A DNA stretch of 64,000 nt, taken from positions 22,395,001 to 22,459,000 of the forward strand of contig NC_046681.1 of assembly GCF_009870125.1 (NCBI RefSeq), written 5' to 3'. Under the pieces are notes generated by a model, which saw only the letters and a program-made list of their open reading frames with translations, was not told where the DNA came from and did not search any database. Numbering within the stretch: position 1 is the first letter of the stretch; every line of letters begins with the position of its first letter. Made by a program: the position numbers and the translations under genes. Origin of the DNA: Drosophila pseudoobscura (taxonomy: Eukaryota > Arthropoda > Insecta > Diptera > Drosophilidae). Below, piece after piece: positions 20,871 to 34,325 of the stretch.

Positions 20871-23800
20871 GCTCTCCATTGTTGTTCGTTGTTTTAATGT
20901 TATTTGCCTGGATCTGGTGGTCTGACAGGGCCATCGTCTGTTGGTGCGTTGGTGGAATCTGTCACCATTTTACGTGACAATACAGCTGCAACTTTGTCTC
21001 GTTTCATTCAGCCTTGCCTCGGCGTTGGCCCAGCCTTGGCGTGTGACTGCGGTGTGACCGCCGTTGTGGTGGCGGTGGCGGCGGCGGCGGCAGGTCCTTG
21101 GTTTTGGTAGCTCGACTCGACTGACCCTAAGCCGGCTCTGCTGTTGTCGCATTGCGTGGCTGCCTCTACCTGTGGCCTTACCTGACAAAACTTGAACACA
21201 AAAATTTCATTTAAAAGTTTCGCATCGCCGTCCCGCCTTCCCGCTGTCCCGCTGTCTTGTGCTTCTCCATTTGGACCCTCGCCAGATGCTTAAAACTTTC
21301 TCCTGGATCAACAGCAACAAGAGGAGGCTGCAGGATGGCAGGACGACAGGACTTTCTTTTATGGCAACTTTAGCAAATGGACATTGAGGTTGTTGTATGA
21401 CTTTGGGTATTTTTCCCGTCATAAATATCGCTGGCAATTTCAGACCATCCTGAATGACTGAAGGCCTTCCTCTCTGGTGACACTCTATTAGCATTAGCCA
21501 GGTACAGGTCCAGGTCCAGGTCCTTCGGGCTAGTCATTTGCCTGCTGCTGTTGCTGTTGCGGACACTTTTGAATATGTCCCTTCTTTGAAGTTGTGGAAT
21601 TTCGCTCTGAAAGGATGTCACAAATTGTGCGGGGCCGCAGATCAAAGTTTTTGCCTCAAGCTAAAGCGAAAATATGCTTGCTCTTTGGCTGGTTATAATT
21701 TCTGGAATTTATTCAGGCCATCAGTAGAATGATTTGCACTTCCGGGGCAAGAATAGGGAATTGTAGAGAATTTCCGAGATATTTAAGTGATGTATCTGGT
21801 CCAAAATTGTTTATTGCATTGCTCTTTTTTGGCAGCCCTTCTGTTTGCCGGTTTCCGTAATTGGTTTTTCGGTTTCTGCCAAATAAACAGTAAATATTTT
21901 AGCTGATTGTTAAACCCTGTTTTTCCTCCACTGTGGCACTTGTTTTGCCACTCGGCTGCATTAAATGCGAATATATATTCAACATCTGTTGTATTTATTG
22001 TTCGTTTTTGCTGCTTAACTAATTAAATTGCTTAATTGTATAAATTAAATCCTCCCTCCCCCTCTCTTCACCCCTACCTGTGTATTTGTTTCACATCGAA
22101 AGTTGAGTAAATATATCTAGAATTTTTTTAGGCGTTTAAATAGAAAACAAATTCCAAATAATTGTATTAAAATAATTTAATTTTTTGGTGTTATATTCAC
22201 CAACGAAAATTGTATTAAATTTTAAGGGACTCCCCAAAAATTCAATTTGTTTTTCTTTATTTGATTTTCGATGTTTTTGATTTGCCTTCTCTTTCAAAGA
22301 TGGTCCTTGATCTCTTTGTCCTTCTGCCAGAAATTCCAAACACCTTCATCTGCTCTGTGAAATCCTTGAACCCATAACTAATCGGTTTATTTTGGTTGAG
22401 AAATGTTTTTGATTCCATTTTGAATTAAACTTTGGCAATATTTTCCCTAGTTTATGTTTTATTATCGAGTAAAGGGTTTTTGAAGTAAATGAAAAGCAAA
22501 ATCATGGGAATCCCTCTCAGGGAAAAGCAAAGCCATAGCCGCTTTGGCCCCTGTTTTCCCCCCATCAACAATTAATCAAAGATGAATTTTAAAGCAAATC
22601 GCTTTCAATGTTTATTGACTGCCAAGCGACTAGCCCTGGCTGTCTGGGGTACAATTGTAAAAGGACACCCTGGGAAGCACTTGACGGGAGAGACAGAGAG
22701 AGTGGGTGAGAAAGAGCAGCCTTTAAAGCAGTGCCGCAGCTTCATGACGCAGTAAACACTTATTAGATGTCACAGGCAAGAGGCAAGAGGCAGGAGGCAG
22801 CAGGCAGGAGGCCAGGCTCAGTTCTCGTCACGATAGATGGATAGGGACCCGAGGCAATGGAGCGTGCTGCTAAGGAGTATTCAACTAATAAAAATGTCAA
22901 AACGCATGAAGTTGATGACAAGTAACGCAGAATGACAGCACAGTCAGCAGGCAGGACTAACAGGACGCGCAAAAGGATCCTTGGAGCACAGAGAGAGAGA
23001 GAGAGAGAGGGAGTCCGGGAGAAACAACTTGAATTCAAAGCTTGTCGGTTGTCGGTTGTCGCTTGTCGGATGCGGGCCTTCGATGTCCCAGTGCGGGCAG
23101 CAATTTGCCGCACCTGCTGTGTGCTCGAGTCTCTATATGTGTGTGGCGGGGCCTTGGTAGGGGGGAGGGGCACATCCTACTGCTATCCTAGCTTTTCCCT
23201 GGCTAAACTTTCACAATTAAAACTTGGCACTTTTCCTCGGTCTCTGCGCGCACGCACGCATCGCCTCAGCATCGCCCTTGGAACGCTCCCCCGCTGTTTG
23301 TTTATTGGATTAAGTAGATTTATCATATCAAATGGCAGAAGCTGTCTAAATTTATCCACACGAGGATCCCCCCGCACCCCCCTTTTGGCTCTCTCTCTCT
23401 TTTTAATTACACAGTTTTTTTCCCAGTAAGCTCACGTACCAAAAATGGCAGAAGAAAATGCGTTTGCAGGCAGTTTTCGTTTGCTACGTGTCCTGCCAGC
23501 AGGCATTTTCAATAAATTTTTCCTATGCCAACGGAATTCATAAAACGCCTGAAAAACTTGGCCTTCGCCTCAAGAAAAGGTCAAAAGATTGGAGGCGATT
23601 CGAGGCGATTGTCTGCAAATAAATATTTCAGAATTTTCAAGAAAAAGATTTAGTTTTTAAAAAATATTTTAAACTCAAAGTCAAAACGGGAAATCCTTTC
23701 CAAGAAATTTCTATTCCATTGCAAAGGGAATACCATTATTTGTTTGAAAAGTATAGACCCATACAATTAAGGATGCCATAAATATATGTCCTGTGAAATT

Positions 23801-24261
23801 TAAAAGCAATTTCCAATTGAATTCCCGCCTCTCATATTCATTTGAGTGAGCCGCACCTTTTAGTATTTCTGAAAAGAGCTGACGACGAACTAGTTTGGCT
23901 TTCATCTGGCGCGGTCACACGACATCAAAAGCACCCAGGACACGCGGCGTATGCGTCATATTAAGTATACGCCCACGAGAGGCAAGCTCCTGGCTCCATT
24001 CTCCATTCTCCATCTCCATCTGTTATTTAAACAGAACAATTAAAAACGATTTTCCCAAGCACACTCTCTCGCTCTCTCTCTCTCTCTCTTTCTCTGAGTC
24101 GAAAAAACCCCACTCGCCGACAGTTGTTGCTTTTGTGTTTGTAGACATAACATTCGGCAACGAGGAGAAACAAATTGAATGAACACGCGCCCCGAAAAGC
24201 GTTTAATAAACACAAAAGAAGCACCAGGAACAGAAACAGAAACACCACTAGACACAGACAC

Positions 24262-24315
24262 ACTCACAGATACAGATAGAGACACAGATACAGATACAGA
24301 TGGAGATAGAGACAC
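24262..24315. repeat. Imperfect (ACAGAT)n repeat
   Basis: Repeated ACAGAT, AGATAGAG and CACAG units. The same six-base unit returns at 63444-63478. Confidence 0.8.
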
Positions 24316-24433
24316 AGCCTAGGCCCGAGAGTGAGTCTCGACTGTGACTGGAGCTGTACGGCCAGGCTTAATGAAATGTAATGATGAGTGGGCGGCCCAG
24401 AGGCGGAACCAAGAGAAAACACACGAACACAGA

Positions 24434-24467
24434 GGGGTAGGGGTGGGGGTAGGGGTAGGGGAAGGGG
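24434..24467 (+). repeat. GGGGTA-type tract with six G-runs
   Basis: Six runs of four or five G, spaced by TA, T or AA, lie within 34 nt. This fits the pattern for a stable G-quadruplex on the plus strand. It looks like telomeric repeats of other eukaryotes, but Drosophila does not use such telomeres, so a simple-sequence origin is likely. Confidence 0.8.
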
Positions 24468-25471
24468 AAGGCCAGGCCTAAACAGCAGTTTTGATGTAAA
24501 CTGGAAATGTAACAAATAGCAAAAGTAAACTGTGCGAAAACCAACAAAGAAATGAAAGAAAACGCGAACGAAACTTGGGATACCCTTTCGAATATATGAT
24601 GACTATTATCTATAGAGAAAAGAGTCCTTAAGGCTGGAAAAGTATCTTTATAGATTAATGTATCCATAGAACATACATTAATCGGTGTATCTATCTTCGT
24701 TTTCAAGTGTATCTTTTGTTGGAACAAATTGTATTGAAAACTTCCACCCAAAAGCCAAGGATTAACCTTTTAACAAGGGCCACGCATGTATTTCAATCGC
24801 TTTTTTGGTTTGACTAAAGTTCTATTTCCTTCAGGAATTAATGCTGGAGCTGTTGTTGCCCCCCTGCTTAGGGGAGCTTTTTAGTTAAGCAAAAACTAAT
24901 GCCAGGGACCACTAAGGACTCTATTTTTTGACTGTACTAATTTGCATATGAAACAGCAAATTGGAACGACATTTTTTTATAGCCAAAGGGGGATATCCGT
25001 TTAGAGGAAAGTTCGTCTCTGAATGCAGTCCTCTCTGTGGTTCGGTGGCAACAAAAGTTTTACTCGCCGCACAACGAACGGACGTGCATTTCATTAATCC
25101 CTGCCGTACCTCCCTCGTTCATACAAGAAGTAAAACATTTTAAATGCCATATCAGCGTAAAAAATCGTAATTAACGTAAAGTGCTGATTTGTTGGCCACA
25201 CGCGTTGCTGCTCGACTCAAATGCGGTCGATTGGTTTAATCAGCGCGGGTCGTATTTAACATTTACATGGGGATTGTTGTTGAGTTATTTCATGCAGAGA
25301 ATAATCATTAAGCAGTGCCCAGAGCGGGGAAGCCAAAGGGTTACAAGTTATCCTTGGGGGCTATAGCCAAGCATCTCCTAGTTCTGTGTTCCGTTCAGCA
25401 CCTTGTGGAGAGTGTTAACGATCTTTGAATGTCAACTGACACACATTTTGTGCTGGGTTGTGTTCTGATGT

Positions 25472-25590
25472 GAGGAGACACAGAGGAAGAGCCAGTGGAG
25501 GAGACACAGAGTGAGAGCCAGTGGAGGAGACGCAGAGGTAGAGCCAGTGCCTGAAGAAGAGAAAGAGAGGAAGTGCCAGTGGTAGAGACA
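25472..25590. repeat. 26-bp minisatellite, about 4.5 copies
   Basis: Three well-conserved 26-bp units (GAGGAGACACAGAG, then GAGAGCCAGTG or similar) at 25472, 25498 and 25524, then one longer and one partial diverged unit. All are purine-rich. The minus-strand open frames here are only translations of the repeat. Confidence 0.9.
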
Positions 25591-28500
25591 CACGGGGAGT
25601 GCCCTCTGCGTAATGCCAAAATGTTCCACATACATTTAAGTTAAATGCCAGCCATATACAATCGTCTAGGACACACACACACACTCTACCCCCATCCGAC
25701 ATCCCAGCATCCCAGCATCCACATTGAAATTACGTGACACATTTCTAAGAAAGCAAAACTAGTGTCAGAAGGAGAGACACTGAGGAGGGGGCGAAAGAGG
25801 GGGGGGGGGAGGGGTTTCTGGCTTGACAAGTTGGCATCATGGAAAAAAGCTAGCCCAAAAACACTTTAGATGTCATTGTACCGCATTTAGATTGAGTTGC
25901 TCTTCAGCAGGAGTTGAGGCAGAGGCAGTGGCAGCAGCCAAAACATAACACCAACTTGAGGCAGGGAGCCGGGATTCTGTGGCATGGCATGGGCTCCTTC
26001 ACCCACCCCGAGTTGTTAGTGTCACTTAGGCGCCGAGATGGAAGCTACCTTCGAAGAGGGGCTATGATGATTTGGAGCACTCTGGCAGGGCAACTCCTTT
26101 CTCATAGGGTATACCGCTGAAAGGTAGGCCTTGCAAGTATTTCCGTTTGGTTTCTCTAACTGCGCTCTTGTAAATAATTGTCCATGTAAAGTTATACAAC
26201 AGCCACCGACATCTCCCTCTGGGTGGACGAGGAGGAGCAGCAGCTCTCTCCTTGCGTTGTGCATAATTTGAGTGGGCTTCTAGTGGGGCATTCATATGCA
26301 TATGCCCACCCCTCCCTTGAAGGGGGTTGGGGGCGGAGGGGGATGAGTCAAGCGCATTAAACATAAATTTACCAACTGCAGTGCGATAAAATATTTATAA
26401 GTCCAAAGGCAAATGTTTAATGGGCAAACATTTTCAATGGAAGCATAAATATATGCAGCTCCGCAAATGAACAAATATTGATGCTCGGCTTTGGCTTTGG
26501 TCCGTCTACTGGCCACGGGTCCAGAACTAATCATATCGACCACTCCGCACGCCTGTCAACGGTATTATCAATTAAATTTATGGGCCCTGTCTAATGAGGC
26601 TACCTAACGCTCTCTCTATAGAGCACACGCACGTGTGTGTGTGTGTTTGAATTGGATTCAAAAATATTGTAAATTTAATCGCTGTTTAAACGCTTCCAAA
26701 TTGTAGATATAACACCTTTGCGATTTGGACGGAGGTGTGACAGGGTTTATAGATACGATTTGTACTCTTTGGGGTGATATATATCCCTCCTAGATGCTCT
26801 TGATCTGCTCATATGCTTTGGTAGGTCAAGGATTTAGTTGTTTTCCTTGGGGATACCTCGGTAAAAGCTTAGTTTTCGGGGGGTAAGATGTAATACAAAG
26901 GATTTAGTGGATCGCAGGGCTTTGCAGATATATTTTCGAGGGAAATATATTCTATAAAATTCTAGAAATACCAATAATGTGCCCATATACAGCGGAGAAA
27001 ATGTAGCTCCTATTGGAGATTCGATTTGAATGTAGAAAATGTATAGTTTTTATCCCTTAAGGAGGGTTTTTGGTAGTTTCTTTATCAGGATACTCCCCAC
27101 CGAAAAACTCGGTCTTTTCTGTCCAATATTTCATTTTAATCCGGCAAGTCCATGAATATTTGATCCGCCCTTTCGCAGTTCATTCTCTGCAGGCCCCCCT
27201 TGTCCCCCGCCAGTCGCCATTTAGACATTTTATCTCCAACGAATTTGCATTTATATATATATTTTGCTCATCTAGGGCCCATTGATTCTAACAAATAAAG
27301 CACAAATTGTGCATTTCCGGACAGCGGGACAGTGCCTGCTGTGGGGTCATGTGTGGAGTCCTGCGTGTCCTGCACACACACACACACACAGATATATATC
27401 TGGCATAACTGATTAACGTGGAAATTGTTATCAATTTGTAATTATGTGCCACTGCTGCTGGGCTTTTGGCCCTATGCTGTGCCGCCTCCTTTCTGACTCG
27501 TTTTTCTGCCTCGTTTTTCCGTCTCTCTTTCCCTTTCCCTTTGGTGGCACGTCCTGCTGCTGCTGCTGTGGCAGGCTGAAAGTGTTGGCCAGGCACAAAA
27601 AGCGTTTGCGGTTGGCAGCGCCTGTTGCGGTTTTTCCACCCACTCTGCCGCAGCGCGGTTGAATTGCAACAGCAGCAGCAGCAACAGGAATGAAGGGATG
27701 CCCTGTGTGGGAGAGGGGTCTGCCAGGCAGAGGTGGCAACTAGCAGAGAAGACTTTTCTTTATTTCAAGCTGGAAAATGGGAAGCTATAAGGAGTAATCC
27801 TCCTTAGGGGAAGCCCTTGCCCAGTTTCCAGGGTATGCTCCCCCGTCGACTACCAGCCATCAGACCACCTTTAAGCACCCAAATGCCCATAAATTTAAAG
27901 CGCAACCAACAAGAACAATGCTTAGAGCACAGCAAGCAATTGCTCCAATCCGATCCCCGGTGGCCAGATAACGAGAGACACAGAGCCAACATTTTGTGAT
28001 CAATTTGAAAACTTTCCCAAAGAGATTGCCCCTTCAGGGGTGGGGTGGAGGCAGAACCAAAGGCCGGAGTCGGAGTCAGAGTCAGAGTTGGACAAATAAG
28101 CAAATCAAAATGATGGCACGAGTGCCAAGAAATCAAATTGAAATTGAAACTAGACAAAGTGTAGGGCGAATACACCAAAGGGAGGTGGTGCTAGTGCGTA
28201 GTAGAATATGTGTTATACAATATTATCATGCTTATATAATTTGCTATACACACACACACAAACAGGGGGACATGGAGACACAGAGAGACCCCCACACAAG
28301 CGAGCATACGATAAAGCTCGAGTAACAAAGTTGAATGGCTGTCTCCATGGCAGAGGGGGGTCTTTGGGTGTGCCATATCAAAAGTTATTGTGGCAGCCAC
28401 CCCCCCCACCCCCCCTCCACGTCTGTGACTCTGTGTTCGACTGGAGCCAGGGATTATCAAAGTATTAGAAGAGCGTAGAACGAGCTCTCGAGTCTGGAGC

Positions 28501-30559
28501 CTGAAGTCTGGAGGAGCCTCGGATTCAGATTCAGTTTCAGTTGCTGTTTCAGCTTCATCTTGAGCTTTGACTGTGCTCCAACTTGGCGCAACTTTCCAAC
28601 CCGCCGCCCCCCGCCCCACGCCCCACACCGATGTCCTGCTTGCCAAATGCCTTGGGGACTCATATGGCTGGGACAGGCTCGGTTGACGCGTCATAAAATC
28701 CCACCCAAAACACCCACCCACCGACAGACCGAGACAGAGACAGAGAAAACATCGTGGAAAAGCGGAAGACGGCAACGCACATGCATAAGTGAAAGACAAA
28801 AGACGGCCAAGTACAAAAGACAAAAGCACAAGAAATACACACACACAAAAAGACCAGGACTGGCTGGCAGGACGAGGAAGGGGATGGGGGGTGGAGCAGG
28901 ATGTGCAGCAGGACAAGAACCAAGAATTGCAGTTCCCAGCGACATGTAAGAATTATTATCTGCTCTTGCACTCTCAAGTGGCCCCCAAAGAGCGAGTGAG
29001 AGAGGGAGAGAGAGAGAGCGCGAGCGAGGCAGGACCTCCAAGAGACAATGAATAATGCCCTTGGAGCGCAATGCGGAAGTGCAGCAAATCCAAGGATCTA
29101 GGACCTAGGACCTAGTATCCAGGCCCCAGGAAGGAGCAACCGAATCCAACAGAGTAGGTAAATAAAATAAAGCCATAAAGGAAATATGCTTTTCGTTTCG
29201 AACGTTTCAATCGACATCAAATTTTATAACCAGCATTTTATTTTCACTCAGCGAAAAAAAAATATACCAAAAAAAACTAGAAAACTTTTTCCTTGGCAAT
29301 TTTCCACAATTCTGCTTTCCACACTCTCACACTCTCTCTCTCGCTCGCTCTTTTTCGCTCTCTATTTGTTTGCACAAAAATTCCATAAATGTCTATAAAC
29401 GCATTGCATTTTTGCGGTTCGCGGGCGGCGGCGGGGGGGCAGGGGCAGGGGCAGGGACTGCTCGAGCGGTCGATCTACTAATTTGAAAATTGTTTGCGTT
29501 TGTTAGGAACCTGGCCAGAGTCGGAGCCACCCACAAGCCCACCCCCCACCGACGGCCGCTATTACCAAACTGTTTTCAAAATATGTTTTACGTTTGCCGG
29601 TTTTGGGCACTTTTTGGCCTTTAGCCAAATTACTCGCTGGCTAACCGGGCGTATGCGTAATGTTCGTGGGTGTTCGTTGTTCGGTGTTCAGTGTTGAGTG
29701 TTGGCTGCGCCACCCCACCCCCCGACACCCGCCACGCCCACAATCTGAACATGCCAAAAATGCCATCGGGCATTTTTCCAATATTTGTGCATTGGGTTTC
29801 CATGTTAAATGGCCTTCCAATTAAAATTTAATCAGTACTCTAATTGAATTGGATTTTGATGTGGGTCAGATCGATGAAAAGCGAGGGGTGGTGGGTGGAG
29901 GGGCTTAGGTGTTTGAGGATATGGCCAATAAAGGATGTGCACGGCATCGATTTGAGGTGCATGTTTTTGGGGGTTTTCAGGGAGTCTGTTAGAGTTTCAA
30001 CTGCGTCGGATTTAAGTTTTTGGAGCTGGAAAAAGTAGGAAAACACCTGAATATAGAGAATTTTCAAGCACACTTTGACTTTCAGTTAGGGAGAATTTAC
30101 AAAGGTCTACTCAATTGATACTACAAAATGTCGGAAAAATACCAGAGGATTCGAAAGATTTATAATTTGATTGAATTATAATCAAAACTTGTCTTAACAA
30201 AGCTTTTCTCTAACGTATGAAACCGTTTAGTGATTGGTTCAAGGAGGAGGGAGGGAGATAGGAGATAGGGAGATATTCAACGACATAAGTGCCCAAGATC
30301 CCTATCCGATCAAACTTCTGGAGGTTCAAGGCATCCCAAAATGATGAGTTTTTTAACAGCATGCCAATGCTTTGAGGGGATTACTATTACTACGCTATTT
30401 CGATGTTAACAACACATTCCAATTACAATAAAATTATTTGTCTAAAGTAGTTTTCGGGGAAGACCTCAATGCCAAGAGTAAGAAACCATTCCTTGAGCCT
30501 TTCATTAATCAATAAACGCCAAAAAAACCATCAAAGACCTCTTCCTAAGTGTTCCGGGG

Positions 30560-30685
30560 AACAGCTGGAACAGCGCTGTTAACACCCCAGGTTAACAGCC
30601 TGTTATGGCTATCGGCTAACACTCTCAGTTAACAGCCTGTTACTGCGGGCTCTAACAGTGCTCTGAGAGCGTCCTCGCGCTGTTA
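30560..30685. promoter_or_regulatory. Cluster of AACAG/CTGTT dyad elements
   Basis: AACAGCGCTGTT (30569-30580) is a perfect 12-bp palindrome. The 15-mer GTTAACAGCCTGTTA occurs twice, exactly, at 30591-30605 and 30628-30642. Further half-sites are CTAACAG (30652) and GCTGTTATC (about 30679). This density within 125 nt is not a simple tandem repeat and suggests a binding platform for a dimeric factor. The factor is unknown. Confidence 0.45.
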
Positions 30686-31182
30686 TCACGATCCACACGA
30701 TCCACACGGCTCTCGGAGGGCTTTAGCTTGTAAGCGAGAATCCACACAATGCTAGTTACGTTCTCACCTCCGTTTCAGCCGGAATACCAGATGGGAGTAC
30801 AGGACACATATATATTTATATAGACACCACCTGCTTTTCTTCTTTCGGCGGTGATTTTCGACTCATACCCATGTTCCTACTCTCGATCCGCCCTCCACAC
30901 TATGTTTCCATCCTTCAAAAATATGTTTCATTGGTAGGACCTTTCTCTTTGATCAGAGCCACCCTCCCCCCGCACTCCCTAAGAACATTCCAATCACTGC
31001 CGCATTATGAGCATCCCGCAAACCGGGGAAAAGAAACTGCTCCCCATTCCCATTTATATTTATATTTATTTTACTTTTTCGTGTTCCGTGTTCCCCCAAA
31101 TGCAAATGAAGTTGTTCTTCTGGTTGTTATTGTTCTATCTTTGTTTTTATTATTTTTGCAATTAAATTTCATTTGTGGAAAG

Positions 31183-31203
31183 ACACACACACACACACAC
31201 ACA
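31183..31203. repeat. (AC)n microsatellite
   Basis: A perfect AC run of about 21 nt. Confidence 0.9.
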
Positions 31204-34171
31204 GATGCTCACTGATACAGATACAGATGCAGATGCCGCAGGCAAAAAGCAAGAAGCAATTTTCTGAGGGAGAGAAAAAAAGGGAAGTCCAAGGAGAGAG
31301 ATTGTCTCTTAGGAGAGAGAGACACGACAAATAATACTGGCGTTGATTTCATTTCGTTTCATTTTTCATCGGAGTCATCTCCCACTCTCACTCTCTCTCC
31401 CTCCATCTTTCTTGCTTTCCCTGTAACACCCCCTGCTATACAATTTTCCGACACTTTTTCTGTGTTACTTTCTCCTTTTTTTGCCGCTTTGTTTGTCTAC
31501 TTGTTAGCCGCCGCCTTGGCATTAACACGTTAAAAACTGGCTGTCCGCCTGGTCCTGGTTCTGGTTCTGGTCCGGGTCCGGGTCCGGCTCTCCTTTTACT
31601 TTGCTGCCATTCGTGGCCTTTCTTCCCACACTCACAGCCCCACACCCCCACTCCTTCACTATTTCCGTTTCGTTTTAAGTGAGCCATAAAAAACAAAAAT
31701 CAACGCTCTTTCCGTCGCCTCGTTATTTGTTTGGCCATGTTTACGGAAATCATTAACATTTTCCCCAAGCTCTCTCGGTGCCATGCGGCTCTCTAATGAA
31801 TTGGAAGTGCCCCACAAAGTGAAGGACTTTCTCGGACTGAAGCGGAGAGCGTAAAAAATTTAAAAGTAATTTACAAATTGCCCAATCAAGCTGTGCTAGC
31901 GAAAGAGTCCTAGTATTGTGAGTGTCGCAAAGGAAACACACAAAAAGGAGTTGAGATTTTCTAGGAATAAAAGCTACCGTGTACTTAAATAGAGTACATG
32001 GAGTACAGTCACAATGCGAGGACACTGTCAAGGCAGAACTATAGAGACTTTTGGTCCTTCGAGCCGTAGGCGAAGACTTCATAGAAGTCGCATCAACAAT
32101 CATTAAAGCTTGAATGCAATCCTGTCGCTTGACTCTTTAAACACCTGGCTATCCAACACTATTAATCAACACTGGTATCATTGGTATCCTAGTGTTGAGT
32201 CCCTTGTGCCGCGACTCCTTTTTTTATTATTTTCTATCATTTTCCTTTGCTGCAATTCCCAGATTTATGTTTTAATATTAAACCAGAATTTTATCACCCC
32301 GTTTTTTCTCATTTTTCAATAAATTTCCACTTAGAATAATTCTCTTTTTTTTAAATTTTTATACATTTTCCTTTCATCAATCTGCTAGTTTTTCCATGCA
32401 GCAATTTTCAGGCGACAAAAGATTATGCATTTAATATGAAAAGCACATATTTTCTTTAGTGATTTATTTAGCGTAGACTTTCAAAAGTGGATAATTGGCT
32501 GGCTTTCAGTGCCACTTTCACTCCACTTTCCACTCGCTCTCGGCCTGTGGCTGTGCGTGCATTTTGGCCTGGTTTTCATGCCTCATAACGCAGCCCCAAT
32601 GAGGCTTAGCACTGGACCGCTCTCAGCTCTCAGGCGGGCTCTTCTGGCCCACTCCCAGGCCCCATTCAACGCAACTTAACTTTTCACTTTCAATTTGCCT
32701 GGCTCTGCGGCCCATAAAGCGGGCCGTTTATGGCCAACACGCGTGGCCAACACACACATCCCCCCTCTACCAAAAAAAAAAAAAAGGAAAAACTTTCATA
32801 ATTCATAAGCTGCTGGAAGAAAAATCTACTAAGCACACGGGCAGCAACACTTGGATTTTCAGTTTTCACCCCGCCCCAGGGCCGCCCCTTTGCGGGCTGC
32901 AGAGGCCACAAATCATGTTTTAACAACTTAATAAGTTGGCCCACTGCCCAGGAGGCCAGGAGGCCAGGAGGCGGACAAACCAACCGCATTTGAATATTGG
33001 CCAGAGAGAGAGGGAGAGAGATAGGGAGAGAGACATGTGTCTAACACTGGCCCTTCACCTACTCCCCCTCTTTGGGGGGAGTGCTTCACTCCGCCTCGCT
33101 GACGAAAAGCGAATGACGTGCGCATTTTCATTTTCCCATCATCAACAGGAGGGGAAAAAACATAACATGTACGGCGGAATAGTGGCCGAAACGAAGCCTC
33201 AGATACCCTAGAGGATCTGGCGACATCAGGATTACTCTCCTCACAGATTAGATACCTCTTGGATACACCCTCTCTCTGTGGAAGAGTACACGGAAAACCC
33301 CGAGCCAAAGCTGCTAGAGGGGGAAGGAGCAGCAGAGGGGGCCGGAGGTGTACCACACATCTCTCGATGGATGCTTTTTATTTGCTTTGGCTTTTTATGA
33401 CATTTCAAGGGAAAATTTATATAATAATCATAAAAGCGGGAGAGCATGACCGTTGCGGAAATGCTGCGATTTATTTGTATTTGTAGAGTCCTTTCCCGCT
33501 CTTCCGGCGGAGCGGGAAACGTGCATGACCATGTGGATGTGTGTGGCGGGTCTCTTTATGTGTTTGTTGGCTTTTTTATTTGCAGCCAATTGATTTGACT
33601 GGCGGGCAACTGGTCTGAGCGATGATGATGGTCCTCCCTGCCTTAGCCACTGGGGCATGTGGCAAGTGGCAAGCGCGAGGCCGGAGAGCACATCCTGCAT
33701 GTTCCGTGGATTGTTTTTCGGTGCTCACATAAAAACTGTGGCATCATATTGCCACTCCTCTCTCTCTCTCTCTCTCCCTCTGGATGCAGGGGCACCATCA
33801 TTGTTGCTGCCACTGCGGCACGAATGCTTTTATGACCTCGCATGAGATGGAGTTTGGCTGGCCATCAAATCAGGAAATTGTTGCAATTAAACTGTAAATA
33901 ATGATGGAGCTAACAATGATTTAGGTGGGACTCGAACAGGCCAGTGGCAGGGCATGAAAAAAGGCGTACTTGAAGGATTACTTTGTGCTAAAACAATCGT
34001 CAAAGATGTCTCAAAGTCTGGCACCAGCTGTGGGGGGAACTCCTTTGATGACTTTGAGAACTATCAAATAGTCAATCGCCATCAAGGAAGCACTGAATCG
34101 AGCCAGGCACTCCAGGCTGCCATTGCAAGGGAGTAAACTTACCTTTGTGTGCCGTAAACTATTCCTAAGGT

Positions 34172-34325
34172 CCAATGGAAGACTCGGAGACTCCTCTTTC
34201 ATCTCAGATGGAAGGTGATTTACTCACCAGAGTGCTCCGTGAACTCTTCCTAAGATCCGGATGAATGTCTAGCTCTTAAATATGTCCCAATGGAAGACTC
34301 GGAGACTCCTCTTCCATCTCAGAAG
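34172..34325. repeat. Spaced direct duplication, period 115 bp
   Basis: CCAATGGAAGACTCGGAGAC plus the following CTCCTCTT(T/C)CATCTCAGA occurs at 34172 and again at 34287 with few mismatches. Between them a weaker third copy (TCCTAAGATCCGGATGA, near 34248) resembles the sequence just before the first copy. No open frame spans the block. Confidence 0.8.

Noticed and set aside
28191..28916. 241-residue minus-strand frame
   Set aside because: Low complexity, made of CA/GT and C-rich tracts; no domain and no homology recognised.
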